From Desulfobulbaceae bacterium (GTDB lineage Bacteria; Desulfobacterota; Desulfobulbia; Desulfobulbales; Desulfocapsaceae), in assembly GCA_024636345.1 (NCBI GenBank), contig JAGXHG010000027.1, forward strand, positions 1 through 43,410: a DNA stretch of 43,410 nucleotides, read 5' to 3'. Below the pieces are notes generated by a model that saw nothing but the letters and a program-made list of their open reading frames with translations, was not told where the DNA came from and ran no database searches. Both the position numbers and the translations under genes were made by a program. Below, in pieces: positions 25,456 to 33,393 of this stretch (the first letter of the stretch is position 1; each line of letters opens with the position of its first letter).

Positions 25456-27594
25456 TTATTGACGCCAAAATTCCATACAGGTCACATTCATTCCAAATCC
25501 CAGAACCAGAATTTTTTTCCCTGCTGGAATCTCAGCCGACTCCATAAGATGTACAGCCATGACGGCAGCAACTGCAGAGGCTGAGGCAAATTCTCCAGTA
25601 AATTCCCGGTAAGGGATGACAGGGATGGTGAGCCCAGATTTCTCCAGGAAGCTGTCCAGCTGGGCCTGCCCTTCCTTCGCTTCAGCAGCCGGGATGCCGG
25701 CCAGGATCATTCTGCAATTTCTTTGCAGGGTCTCTTTACCGCCTGATGCTGTAATCAGTTCATCGATAACCGTATTGGTCTTTTTGCGAAAAAAGGTAAG
25801 CTGCAGCGAGAGCTTTCCCGGCATGGCCTGGCGGCAGAGATACAAGCAGCCTCCCCCGTCAGCAAGGGGGGCGGCAGGCTGTATGGAGGGGTCCAAAAGT
25901 GGCGAAAACTGGGTGTGGGCTTCATCAGCGGCCAGAACAAAGGCGGAATTTGAACTGTCATCCCTGTCCAGGAAAGTGTCTGCAGCAAGCAGGGCCTGTT
26001 CAAAAGAATAATCGCCACCGCTGCTGGTGATATTGGCCCCTGTTGCCTCGTGCATAATGGCTATCTGTCCTGCCGCACTGTTGTGTACTGAGCCTACAAA
26101 GTCAATGGGGCTGGGGAACTGTTCCTGGCTCTGTTGCAGTTTGTCCAGAAAGTCATAGGTCTCGGAGAGGGATCCCCAGCCACTTCCCATAAAGACGCAA
26201 TGCGGGGAATGGTCAAGGCCGGAATCCTTGCGGGCAGCATCAGCCAGGGCCAGGGCGATTCTGGAAAAGCGCTTGAGCCTTCGTACCTTCCGTACCGGAA
26301 GTTGCTCTGAAATAGTCTCCAGATCAACGGTCCCGGCCATTGTCTCCCTTTGGGAGAACCTTTCCATGCTTTGTTGCGTGTGTCCTGCTCCGGTGATACA
26401 CGCCTTACCAAGGAGAGTCAGGGGTCTGCTTTGGCCGGCAGGTTCAGGAGAAGAAAAGAGGTCAGGCTGAGCAATGACAAGACAAGCGTTATTGCCGCCA
26501 AAGCCAAACGAGTTGGAGAGTACCGTTGCAATGGGCAGGTCGTCAGGATGGAGGATCGGTGTCAGCTGGCATTCGGGGTCAGGTTGCCGACATCCGGTGT
26601 TGGCCGGTATAAATCCTTTTTGCAGGCAGATTGCGGCAATCGCTGCCTCTATCGCCCCTGATGCGGCCAGTCCGTGTCCTGTTGCCCCCTTGATTGATGA
26701 AAGTGGAGGCGGCTGCGGGAAGATTGAGCGTACTGCTTTGGATTCAGCACGATCATTCTCTATAGTACCGGTGCCGTGCAGGTTTATATAGTCGATAGCC
26801 TCTGCCTTGAGAGCTGCACTGTCTAAGGCCTTCTGCATGGCCCTGGAAGCGCCTTTCCCTTCTGGATGGGGCGATGCCGGGTGGTAGGCGTCGCAGCTCA
26901 GGCCACAGCCCAGAATCTGGCCCAGTGGGTTTTTTGGTTTTATGGTGCTGAGTAATAGCATGGCAGCACCTTCAGCAACCGACATGCCTTGCCGGTTTTT
27001 GTCAAAGGGCCTGCTGCCATGGGGGTCAACAAGCTGCAGGGAGTGAAACCCGAAATAGGTTAAGTGGCAAAGGGAGTCGACGCCTCCGGCAAGAATCCAT
27101 TCCGCCTTGCCGGATTGCAGCATTTTTAGAGCCATGCCGATGGCAACGGTACCGGAAGAACAGGCAGTGGATACCGTGAGTGCCTGTCCGCTGCATTGGA
27201 CTTCCCTGGCAACCTCTTCCGCAACCGTGGTCAGTCCGTGGTATCTATAATTATGAGCGTCCTGGTCCTGAGCTGCAAGCAGCTCTTCTGTGGTGAGAAT
27301 GCCGCCGGTGGTAGAACCAATGATTACCGCATCAGGCGGGTGGGTGCAGCCTTCCATTGCTTGTCTGGCGGCGGTAATGGCCAGACAATGCGTTCGCGGG
27401 AATGTTGTTACATCCGGGAGGTTCTGTACCTGCCCGACAGGCAGGGGAGGAGGCTGTTGAATGGAAAAAACATGCAAGGGAGCAATGGCTGATTCGTTCT
27501 TTCTGAGAGCCTGCTCAGTGGCATCAAGCCCATAGCCCAAGGGGCTGATGATACCAATTCCAACAATATAGACGTTTCTTTTTTTGCTGCTCAA
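25456..27594 (-). CDS. Single-chain ketosynthase-chain-length-factor fusion
   Basis: 712 residues. Residues 1-380 form a complete ketosynthase with C145 in VSTACSSGT, H273 in NLHGTGTIEND, H307 in KGATGHGLAASG and SNSFGFGGNNAC at 360-371. From about 395 to 712 comes a second, shorter thiolase-fold domain. The active-site Cys region there reads NITSSGGDYSFEQ (522-532), so the nucleophile is lost; GSVHNSAAGQ and the C-terminal VLGFGMNVTC are retained. This is the pattern of chain-length factors such as ApeC, which pairs with KS ApeO as a separate protein. Here both halves are joined, fixing a 1:1 pairing. ACP 2 lies five bases upstream. Confidence 0.87.
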   Translation of the reverse strand: MSSKKRNVYIVGIGIISPLGYGLDATEQALRKNESAIAPLHVFSIQQPPPLPVGQVQNLPDVTTFPRTHCLAITAARQAMEGCTHPPDAVIIGSTTGGILTTEELLAAQDQDAHNYRYHGLTTVAEEVAREVQCSGQALTVSTACSSGTVAIGMALKMLQSGKAEWILAGGVDSLCHLTYFGFHSLQLVDPHGSRPFDKNRQGMSVAEGAAMLLLSTIKPKNPLGQILGCGLSCDAYHPASPHPEGKGASRAMQKALDSAALKAEAIDYINLHGTGTIENDRAESKAVRSIFPQPPPLSSIKGATGHGLAASGAIEAAIAAICLQKGFIPANTGCRQPDPECQLTPILHPDDLPIATVLSNSFGFGGNNACLVIAQPDLFSSPEPAGQSRPLTLLGKACITGAGHTQQSMERFSQRETMAGTVDLETISEQLPVRKVRRLKRFSRIALALADAARKDSGLDHSPHCVFMGSGWGSLSETYDFLDKLQQSQEQFPSPIDFVGSVHNSAAGQIAIMHEATGANITSSGGDYSFEQALLAADTFLDRDDSSNSAFVLAADEAHTQFSPLLDPSIQPAAPLADGGGCLYLCRQAMPGKLSLQLTFFRKKTNTVIDELITASGGKETLQRNCRMILAGIPAAEAKEGQAQLDSFLEKSGLTIPVIPYREFTGEFASASAVAAVMAVHLMESAEIPAGKKILVLGFGMNVTCMEFWRQ

Positions 27595-27599
27595 GGAGA

Positions 27600-27857
27600 T
27601 TATTTGGGAGAGTTTTTACGAATATAATCGGCGAGAGAAGAAAGGGAGGAAAAAACTTTTTCCGCGATTTCTTTGTTGTTGATAATCACGCCGTAATCCT
27701 TTTCAACCATGACCACAATTTCCAGAACATCAATGGAGTCGATACCCAACTCCCCGCCCACCAGCTGAGCATTCTCGTCAAACTCTTCCGGAGTAACATC
27801 TGTCAGATTAAGGATTTCAATAAGTCTTTTTTTAAGTTCTTCTGTTAAGTTATCCAT
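27600..27857 (-). CDS. Acyl carrier protein 2
   Basis: 85 residues. S41 in LGIDSIDVLEI is the phosphopantetheine site, in the common GxDSI form. Acidic helices on both sides (EEFDENAQLVGGE and VVMVEKDYGV) are typical. It differs clearly from ACP 1 (GVDSM), as expected for clusters using two carriers, one for loading or one per condensing enzyme. It is translated just before the KS-CLF fusion, probably as a two-gene operon. Confidence 0.92.
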   Translation of the reverse strand: MDNLTEELKKRLIEILNLTDVTPEEFDENAQLVGGELGIDSIDVLEIVVMVEKDYGVIINNKEIAEKVFSSLSSLADYIRKNSPK

Positions 27858-28207
27858 AGCTCTATTATTGTTATATTTATTATATTATCGGCTGCTGTGA
27901 AGAGCGGCGGGGGAATGGATTGTCTCTGTCTTATGGCTACCTTATAACGAATTGGCAAGATGAACAGTTCTTTTCAGTAATCAAGAGTATATATGAAAAG
28001 AAAAAAAATAACGACTGGAAATATTTCTCATATGCTTTGCTGTCAGTGCAAATTATTTTAGGATAATTTCCTATAATTGAAAATATTACCGCCATCAATA
28101 TCGAAGTCGATTATAGGCGATTTACCTATGAAGAGGAAGATTTTCAAAAAGTGGTGCCCAAGATTTGTAAAACTAACTGACTAAGACTCCTCGCCAAGAA
28201 AATAAGA
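27858..28207. other. AT-rich promoter region of ACP 2/KS-CLF
   Basis: About 350 bases. Reading leftwards, a TATAAT hexamer lies near 27882-27887, about 25-30 bases before the ACP start, but no good -35 was found at the right distance. No gene or stable hairpin was found. Confidence 0.4.
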
Positions 28208-28837
28208 TCAAAGGGCAGAAGAGGACTTGTCGAGGTCAACGATTCTGGAAGTGCCGTCATAATCTCTGGTTACCACCTCTTCAAGTTTAGAAATCCTTTT
28301 TATCAGGGTTTTCAGTTTATTCAGGTTGCTTTTGATACCTTCCAATTCTCGGTACGGTTCAGAGTCTTGTTCAAAATCGTCCTGAAGAAGTTCCAAGTTG
28401 CCCATGGCCACAAACAGCGGGCTGTTCATCTCATGGGCCACCGTTCCGGCCAGAGCCTTTATCGATTCCAGCTTTTCTCTGGCGTGGGCCTTTTGTCTGT
28501 CCTGTAAAAAGCCTGTGGTGACTGCCACGATGTTAAACAGGCAGATTTCCAGAAGTCGATCAAGATCATCTGGAGTAAAGCCTCGCCAGTGGAACGCTGA
28601 ATATGTGAGATAAAAAGCTGTGATGCTCAGGGCGGTAATAACTGCCCCACGCAGACCAAACCAGAATGCACTGAGTATGATCGGTAGAAAATACAGCTCG
28701 CGAGCCAGTATGTGTCCTTTTTCAAAGTCGCGGGAAACAAAGAGGTGCAGCCCACTGATCCCGATGACCATAAGAACAATGGTCAGCAACATTTGTTTGT
28801 CCTGGTGTTGTTGAATATTCGTAAAAAACATCTTCAT
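28208..28837 (-). CDS. Membrane histidine kinase fragment with HisKA but no ATPase domain (copy 2)
   Basis: 209 residues. It is a paralogue of the protein at 15.3 kb: the same membrane region (ARELYFLPIILSAFWFGLRGA), the same WRGFTPDDL-type loop, and HisKA with H135 in GTVAHEMNSPL. It again ends soon after the helical hairpin, at YDGTSRIVDLDKS, without any ATP-binding boxes. Both proteins end in a Y-x-G/D-T-x-I/V-x-D/E tail, so the ending is a shared family trait. It lies 15 bases after the SHOCT gene at 28.9 kb and should be co-transcribed with it. A role as phosphotransfer or sensing partner for the nearby ZraSR-like pair is possible (inference). Confidence 0.85.
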   Translation of the reverse strand: MKMFFTNIQQHQDKQMLLTIVLMVIGISGLHLFVSRDFEKGHILARELYFLPIILSAFWFGLRGAVITALSITAFYLTYSAFHWRGFTPDDLDRLLEICLFNIVAVTTGFLQDRQKAHAREKLESIKALAGTVAHEMNSPLFVAMGNLELLQDDFEQDSEPYRELEGIKSNLNKLKTLIKRISKLEEVVTRDYDGTSRIVDLDKSSSAL

Positions 28838-28852
28838 CTCCGTAGGATTATT

Positions 28853-29047
28853 TTATCTGGCAGCATTCAGAGTTTTCTGCATGTGCAGATATTCCCTGTG
28901 GCTGATTTCGCCGCGGGCAAAACGTTCCTGCAGTATGGTCGCCGCCCGGCTCGTTTCCGTTCTGTAATTCCCGTCATTATTTATCTCGCTGTGAGTCCTG
29001 ATTGCCAATAACAAGAGTGCCACAAAAAATATCCATGTAAACACCAT
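28853..29047 (-). CDS. SHOCT-domain mini membrane protein, copy 2
   Basis: 64 residues with an AAGGAGGT ribosome site. A membrane span occupies the N-terminus (about 3-16, TWIFFVALLLLAIR). The SHOCT helix pair is ILQERFARGEISHREYLHM. It leads an operon with the ATPase-less kinase and is transcribed away from the Met-rich gene at 29.4 kb, with a candidate sigma-54 site for each direction in the shared 387-base gap. Confidence 0.82.
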   Translation of the reverse strand: MVFTWIFFVALLLLAIRTHSEINNDGNYRTETSRAATILQERFARGEISHREYLHMQKTLNAAR

Positions 29048-29108
29048 ATCCGTACCTCCTTGTATGTATTCTTCGGCAAAAAAAACCTTCTTTTTCTGAG
29101 TAAAGATA

Positions 29109-29125
29109 TTTCAAAAAGTGTGCCA
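29109..29125 (-). promoter_or_regulatory. Imperfect sigma-54 promoter candidate (SHOCT 2/kinase operon)
   Basis: On the minus strand TGGCACACTTTTTGAAA aligns with the consensus TGGCACR-N4-TTGCA. The -24 element is perfect. The -12 dinucleotide is GA rather than the near-invariant GC, so it may be weak or not functional. It sits about 60 bases before the SHOCT start. Confidence 0.4.
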
Positions 29126-29359
29126 GTAAAAAGGAACTCTCGCGATTCCAGCTAATACGTATCATGTCAACATATTACCATAAGAGGTCAAAAAAGCGCT
29201 GTGCCCATAAATGAGACAGCTACGATCTTTATCCGAACGATAGTTGTCTTGTTTTAAGGCAGAGGCTAATTATCTTAGTTCTGCACTGAATTTTATAAAT
29301 TATAGTTATCCTGTTGAAATATCTTCAATTGTAAAAAAATATGGTCGTTTTTTTTAAAT

Positions 29360-29375
29360 GGGCACGATGTCTGCT
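29360..29375 (+). promoter_or_regulatory. Sigma-54 promoter for Met-rich protein 2
   Basis: GGGCACGATGTCTGCT contains GG at 29361-29362 and GC at 29373-29374 with exactly ten bases between, close to TGGCACR-N4-TTGCW. Transcription would start near 29386 and give a leader of about 50 bases with an AGGAGG ribosome site. The ZraR-like sigma-54 activator encoded 2.3 kb downstream is the obvious driver. I could not define its upstream binding site. Confidence 0.65.
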
Positions 29376-29434
29376 ATATAGGAGGTAAATCAGAAACACA
29401 AGGAAACATAAACAAACTCTACAGGAGGAACACA

Positions 29435-29737
29435 ATGAAACGAATCACACTTATTACCCTCGCAAGTCTTGTCCTTTTTGCAACCGCAGCCTCAGCCCAT
29501 CAGAATAATATGGGAAATAACCATATGCGTGAAAATGGATACATGCAACAGACAGGTTATATGAGTGGTGGCTGTCCAATGAATGGAAATATGATGGGCC
29601 AGGGCATGATGAATGGGAACATGGGAATGATGAGGGCTGGGATGTCTGGTAATACAACAGTAGATAGTCAGATTAGTAATTGGCGTGCCAACCCTTCTTA
29701 TCAGGGGCAGGTGGACACGACCGCAACCGACAAGTGA
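29435..29737 (+). CDS. Methionine-rich exported protein, copy 2
   Basis: 100 residues. The signal peptide covers about 1-21 (LASLVLFATAASA-HQ). The mature protein is short, rich in Met, Asn and Gly (MNGNMMGQGMMNGNMGMMRAGM) and has one Cys. Its C-terminal 30 residues are Met-poor and may fold (SQISNWRANPSYQGQVDT). A periplasmic Cu(I)/Ag(I) buffer is the likely role, as proposed for copy 1. It has a sigma-54 promoter and is followed by a clear terminator, so it is a single-gene unit. Confidence 0.82.
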   Translation: MKRITLITLASLVLFATAASAHQNNMGNNHMRENGYMQQTGYMSGGCPMNGNMMGQGMMNGNMGMMRAGMSGNTTVDSQISNWRANPSYQGQVDTTATDK

Positions 29738-29821
29738 TGGGGTTGTACCTGCAAATCGTCAAGAGATGGTCCCTGTTCAGGCTGTCATCGCTCTTGTCAT
29801 ATCTTCTTGAAGAAGAACTGC

Positions 29822-29869
29822 AATCCAAAGGCGATCACTTTCCCGGGTGTTCTCCTTTGGATTCTTTTT
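29822..29869 (+). terminator. Rho-independent terminator after Met-rich protein 2
   Basis: AATCCAAAGG (29822-29831) pairs perfectly with CCTTTGGATT (29854-29863), extendable with gaps toward the loop, followed by CTTTTTG. It lies 85 bases past the stop and before the sensor-kinase gene, separating the two units. Confidence 0.8.
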
Positions 29870-29962
29870 GAATGACTCCTTTCTCTTTTTTTAATAAACG
29901 CGCTATACTCTCTCAAAACCTCTATTCATTGTAATCCCATCCGAGACCCCACACGTTATTAC

Positions 29963-31738
29963 ATGCAGATACCCTCCGTTAAAAGCTCTCTGAAATTTTC
30001 CAAGCCTCTCTTTGCTATCCTGTTGGCCACACTCATGCTGGCTGGCCTGCTGACAACCAATACAATACGCAACAGCAGTCGGGAACAGAAGATGATGGAA
30101 GCATTTCTTCTTGACGAGGGACTCACGCTCATCCGCAGCTTTGAGGCCGGTGCACGAACCACCATGATGCATAAGATGATGGGACAGGCCAGTCGGCCCA
30201 TTGAAACCCTGGTCAAAGAAACCGCAAAAGCGAGTCGTCTCGCATTTATTACCATCATTACTGAAGATGGGACAGTCGTGGCCACTGCCGGGGACCACGA
30301 CCCAATCGAGGACAATAACCTGACTCTGGCCGTGCTTAAAAGTCGGGAGCCGGTCACCACCATCATAAACGAAAAAGGCCAAGAGCCCATCTTTGAGGTG
30401 ACCACGATTTTTCAAATTCTACCTGCTGATAATCCTTCTATGATGGGCATGATGAGCGGTCGTCCCTGGCAAAACAGAGAATCGGAGACGGTCATGTTGG
30501 AAGAGGGGCGGGCTGTTATTCATATAGGTCTGCGCACCGGAGAATTTATTAAGGCAAGAAAACAGGATTTTAACCACTCGCTTCTCATGGGTGGTCTTTT
30601 ATTACTCATTGGCAGTGCCGGTTTCTACTTTCTTTTTCTCTATCAGGGGATGCGGATCACCAGAACCACTCTTGCTAACATGAAGCTCTATACCAGAAAC
30701 ATCATTGAGTCCATGCCGGACGGGTTGCTGACTTTGGATTCCCAGGGAAAGGTTGTGGCCTGTAACGCAAGGACCGAGGAGTTTACTGCCACCGAACTTG
30801 CTACCTTGAAGGGCAGGCGACCGGAAGAGCTCTTTGTTGACTGGCCTGTCCACTCCCTAAAAGAAAATTACATGGTTGCCTCGTTTTCTTACATCTTTCA
30901 CCATGCAGACGGCAGTGAGATTCCTGTTGAGATCAGCATCTCCCCTCTGCGTGATGATTCGGATAACGATCACGGGGCCGTAATCCTGCTCCGTGATCTG
31001 CGGGAAATAAGGGCTATGGAGGAACAGCTTGGCCGTTCCCGTCGTCTTGCGGCCCTGGGGCGGATGGCTGCCGGCATTGCCCATGAAATCAGAAATCCTT
31101 TGGGAACTCTGCGCGGTTTCGCTCAATACTTTGGTGCCAAGGCAGAAGATGATTCGTCAAAAGAGTACAGTGCTTTGATGATCGGGGAAGTTGATCGCCT
31201 CAATGAGAGTATCTCTTCATTGCTGCAGTTTTCCAGGCCCCGTGACCCGGAGTTTAAACAGGTTGATCTGGAAGAACTGCTCGATAAGACCTGTAAATTG
31301 CTGGAATATGATTTTAGCGGCATGAAGATCAGTCTGATCAAGGAAAGTACCTGTACCGGAACAATCGAAGCTGATGGTGATCTGTTGCTTCAGGTCTTGT
31401 TGAATCTATTGAAGAATGCTCTGCAGGTGAGTCGGGGTGGCGACACGGTTATCCTTTCCTGCAAAAAGGATGGACGAAATATATTTATTACGGTTACAGA
31501 TAACGGTATTGGTATGAACCTGGAGGAGAGGGAACAAATGTTTGATCCATTTTTCACCACCAAGAAATCTGGAACCGGCCTGGGACTTGCGGTCAGTCAT
31601 CAGATCGTGGAACAGCACCAGGGATCATTTGAGGTTAGTTCTCATCCCGGCATAGGAACCTCAATCACCATAATTTTACCAAAGCGGCAAAATATGCTGC
31701 ACAGCGAGACACATGATGAAGACAATCTTGATTGTTGA
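29963..31738 (+). CDS. ZraS/HydH-like sensor histidine kinase
   Basis: 591 residues. A membrane helix at about 15-33 and a second at about 207-228 enclose a 170-residue periplasmic sensor. A PAS domain follows (about 245-345), then HisKA with H374 in GIAHEIRNPL, and HATPase_c with N box LLNLLKNAL, DNGIGM and GTGLGLAV. The sensor contains Met clusters (TTMMHKMMGQ near 67-75 and SMMGMMSGRPW near 159-169), whereas zinc sensing relies on His and acidic residues; this fits Cu(I) or Ag(I) sensing, but that is inference. The stop overlaps the partner regulator by 26 bases. No strong ribosome site is seen at the ATG. Confidence 0.9.
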   Translation: MQIPSVKSSLKFSKPLFAILLATLMLAGLLTTNTIRNSSREQKMMEAFLLDEGLTLIRSFEAGARTTMMHKMMGQASRPIETLVKETAKASRLAFITIITEDGTVVATAGDHDPIEDNNLTLAVLKSREPVTTIINEKGQEPIFEVTTIFQILPADNPSMMGMMSGRPWQNRESETVMLEEGRAVIHIGLRTGEFIKARKQDFNHSLLMGGLLLLIGSAGFYFLFLYQGMRITRTTLANMKLYTRNIIESMPDGLLTLDSQGKVVACNARTEEFTATELATLKGRRPEELFVDWPVHSLKENYMVASFSYIFHHADGSEIPVEISISPLRDDSDNDHGAVILLRDLREIRAMEEQLGRSRRLAALGRMAAGIAHEIRNPLGTLRGFAQYFGAKAEDDSSKEYSALMIGEVDRLNESISSLLQFSRPRDPEFKQVDLEELLDKTCKLLEYDFSGMKISLIKESTCTGTIEADGDLLLQVLLNLLKNALQVSRGGDTVILSCKKDGRNIFITVTDNGIGMNLEEREQMFDPFFTTKKSGTGLGLAVSHQIVEQHQGSFEVSSHPGIGTSITIILPKRQNMLHSETHDEDNLDC

Positions 31739-33065
31739 TGATGATACTGCCCATCGTACCATGCTCAAGGCCAATCTTTTGGGAGCCGGCTACGAGATAG
31801 TCGAGGCCGATGATGGTGATCAGGTTCTGCCGATACTTGCTGCGCAGGATGTGGATCTTATTTTGATGGATCTGAAGATGCAGCGCATGGACGGCATGGA
31901 GACTATCAGGCTCCTGCAGGAAAAAGGCAGAGTGGAGCCGGTGGTGGTTATCACCGCCTTTTCTTCGGTGGAATCAGCGGTTGAGGCCATGAAACACGGG
32001 GCCATGGATTATGTGACCAAGCCGGTGGACATTGAGTCTTTGAAACTCACTATTGGCAAGGCCCTGAACTTTGAGGCCCTGCGAGAGGAAAACCAGGAAT
32101 TGAGAAAACGGCTGGGCGAGCAGTTTGACTTTGGCAATATTATTGGCCGCAGTCCAGCCATGCAAAGAGTCTTTGAGACCCTGTCCCTGGTGGCCCCCTC
32201 CGATGCCACAGTGCTTATCAACGGTGAGTCCGGTACAGGTAAGGAATTAATTGCCAGTGCCCTGCATCATAACAGTAATCGTAAAGGGAACCCATTTATC
32301 AAGGTCAACTGCGCGTCCCTGCATGAGAATTTGCTGGAGTCTGAACTGTTTGGCCATGAAAGGGGAGCCTTTACCGGGGCCGACAGTCTGCGCCAGGGGC
32401 GTTTTGAACTGGCCAGCGGCGGTACGCTCTTTTTAGATGAGATTGGTGATATGTCTCTGCAGACCCAGGCCAAAATCCTGCGGGTACTCCAGGAAGGTGA
32501 ACTGGAACGGCTGGGCGGCAGCAAAACCATTAAAGTCGATGTGCGACTGGTGGCCGCCACCCATAAGAATTTAACGGCTATGGTTGAAGAGGGCAGCTTT
32601 CGCCAGGATCTCTTTTTCAGGCTTTCCGTGGTTCCCATTGAACTGCCGCCCCTGCACGATCGCCTCGAGGATATCCCGGCACTGGCTGATTTCTTCCTCA
32701 AGCGTTACGCCAAAAAAAATAAAAAAGATATCAAAGGCTTTCATCCTCAGAGCCTGGTACTGATGACCCGATATTCCTGGCCAGGCAACATCAGGGAGCT
32801 GGAAAATAGTATTGAACGGGCGGTCATCCTCTGCCTTGGCGAGCAGATCAGCCCCAAAGAACTGCCGCCTCAAATGCTGCCAGCAGACTTTCAGCTCTAC
32901 GATGAGCCTGCAAGCACACCCGGTGGCCTGACTTTAAAGAATGTGGAACGCGAAGCCATTCGCACGACCCTCGAACAGACCGAAGGCAATAAATCAAAGA
33001 GCGCAAAACTGCTTGGCATTGCCCGCCAGACCCTGCTCAATAAGATTAAAGAGTATGGGTTGTGA
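31713..33065 (+). CDS. ZraR/NtrC-family sigma-54-dependent response regulator
   Basis: 450 residues. Receiver domain with D53 in LMDLKM and K103 in TKPVD; AAA+ domain with Walker A GESGTGKE (171-178), GAFTGA loop (218-223) for sigma-54 contact and Walker B LFLDEIGD (239-246); C-terminal Fis-type helix-turn-helix (LEQTEGNKSKSAKLLGIARQTLLNKIKEYG). All key residues are intact, so it should activate sigma-54 promoters when phosphorylated by the overlapping kinase gene. Targets in the window are probably the GG-N10-GC sites before the Met-rich and SHOCT genes. ATG 31713 and 31716 are both possible starts. Confidence 0.93.
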   Translation: MMKTILIVDDDTAHRTMLKANLLGAGYEIVEADDGDQVLPILAAQDVDLILMDLKMQRMDGMETIRLLQEKGRVEPVVVITAFSSVESAVEAMKHGAMDYVTKPVDIESLKLTIGKALNFEALREENQELRKRLGEQFDFGNIIGRSPAMQRVFETLSLVAPSDATVLINGESGTGKELIASALHHNSNRKGNPFIKVNCASLHENLLESELFGHERGAFTGADSLRQGRFELASGGTLFLDEIGDMSLQTQAKILRVLQEGELERLGGSKTIKVDVRLVAATHKNLTAMVEEGSFRQDLFFRLSVVPIELPPLHDRLEDIPALADFFLKRYAKKNKKDIKGFHPQSLVLMTRYSWPGNIRELENSIERAVILCLGEQISPKELPPQMLPADFQLYDEPASTPGGLTLKNVEREAIRTTLEQTEGNKSKSAKLLGIARQTLLNKIKEYGL

Positions 33066-33393
33066 TTTTTTTTTTTCTGTAACGTTGTTTCAAGAAAAAA
33101 TAGAGTTTAAGCTTCGATTAACAACAAGGCCCTTCAATATATCCTGCAGCTCATTAATATCCCCGTACACTTACCCTTCACCAGCTTCCACTGTGAAATG
33201 GTTACGGCCAATATTCCAGCAAACCAGGAAGTGGTCGCGCTTGTCCTGCCAATAGAGATCCGAACCAACCCTGAGTATTTACCTGTCTCTGTAGTCAGTG
33301 CGCCAAGGATAAGGGGCTGCTCTGTGAGGGCAGAAGAAACTCACCCGCCCCGCTGGCAGTAGTGGGCCATGAGCAGGGTCATTAAGGGCGTAT
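33066..33393. other. Intergenic region between converging regulator and permease genes
   Basis: About 330 bases. A T-run follows the regulator stop but has no good stem. One plus-strand frame from about 33115 to 33360 stays open for some 80 codons (VHLPFTSFHCEMVTANIP... IEIRTNPEYLPVSVVSAP) and reads like protein, but has no start codon or ribosome site. It may be the remnant of a lost gene. Confidence 0.4.

Noticed and set aside
29738..29756. GG-N10-GC match TGGGGTTGTACCTGCAA before the ZraS-like kinase
   Set aside because: The -24 half (TGGGGT) is a poor match, and a terminator lies between it and the kinase gene.
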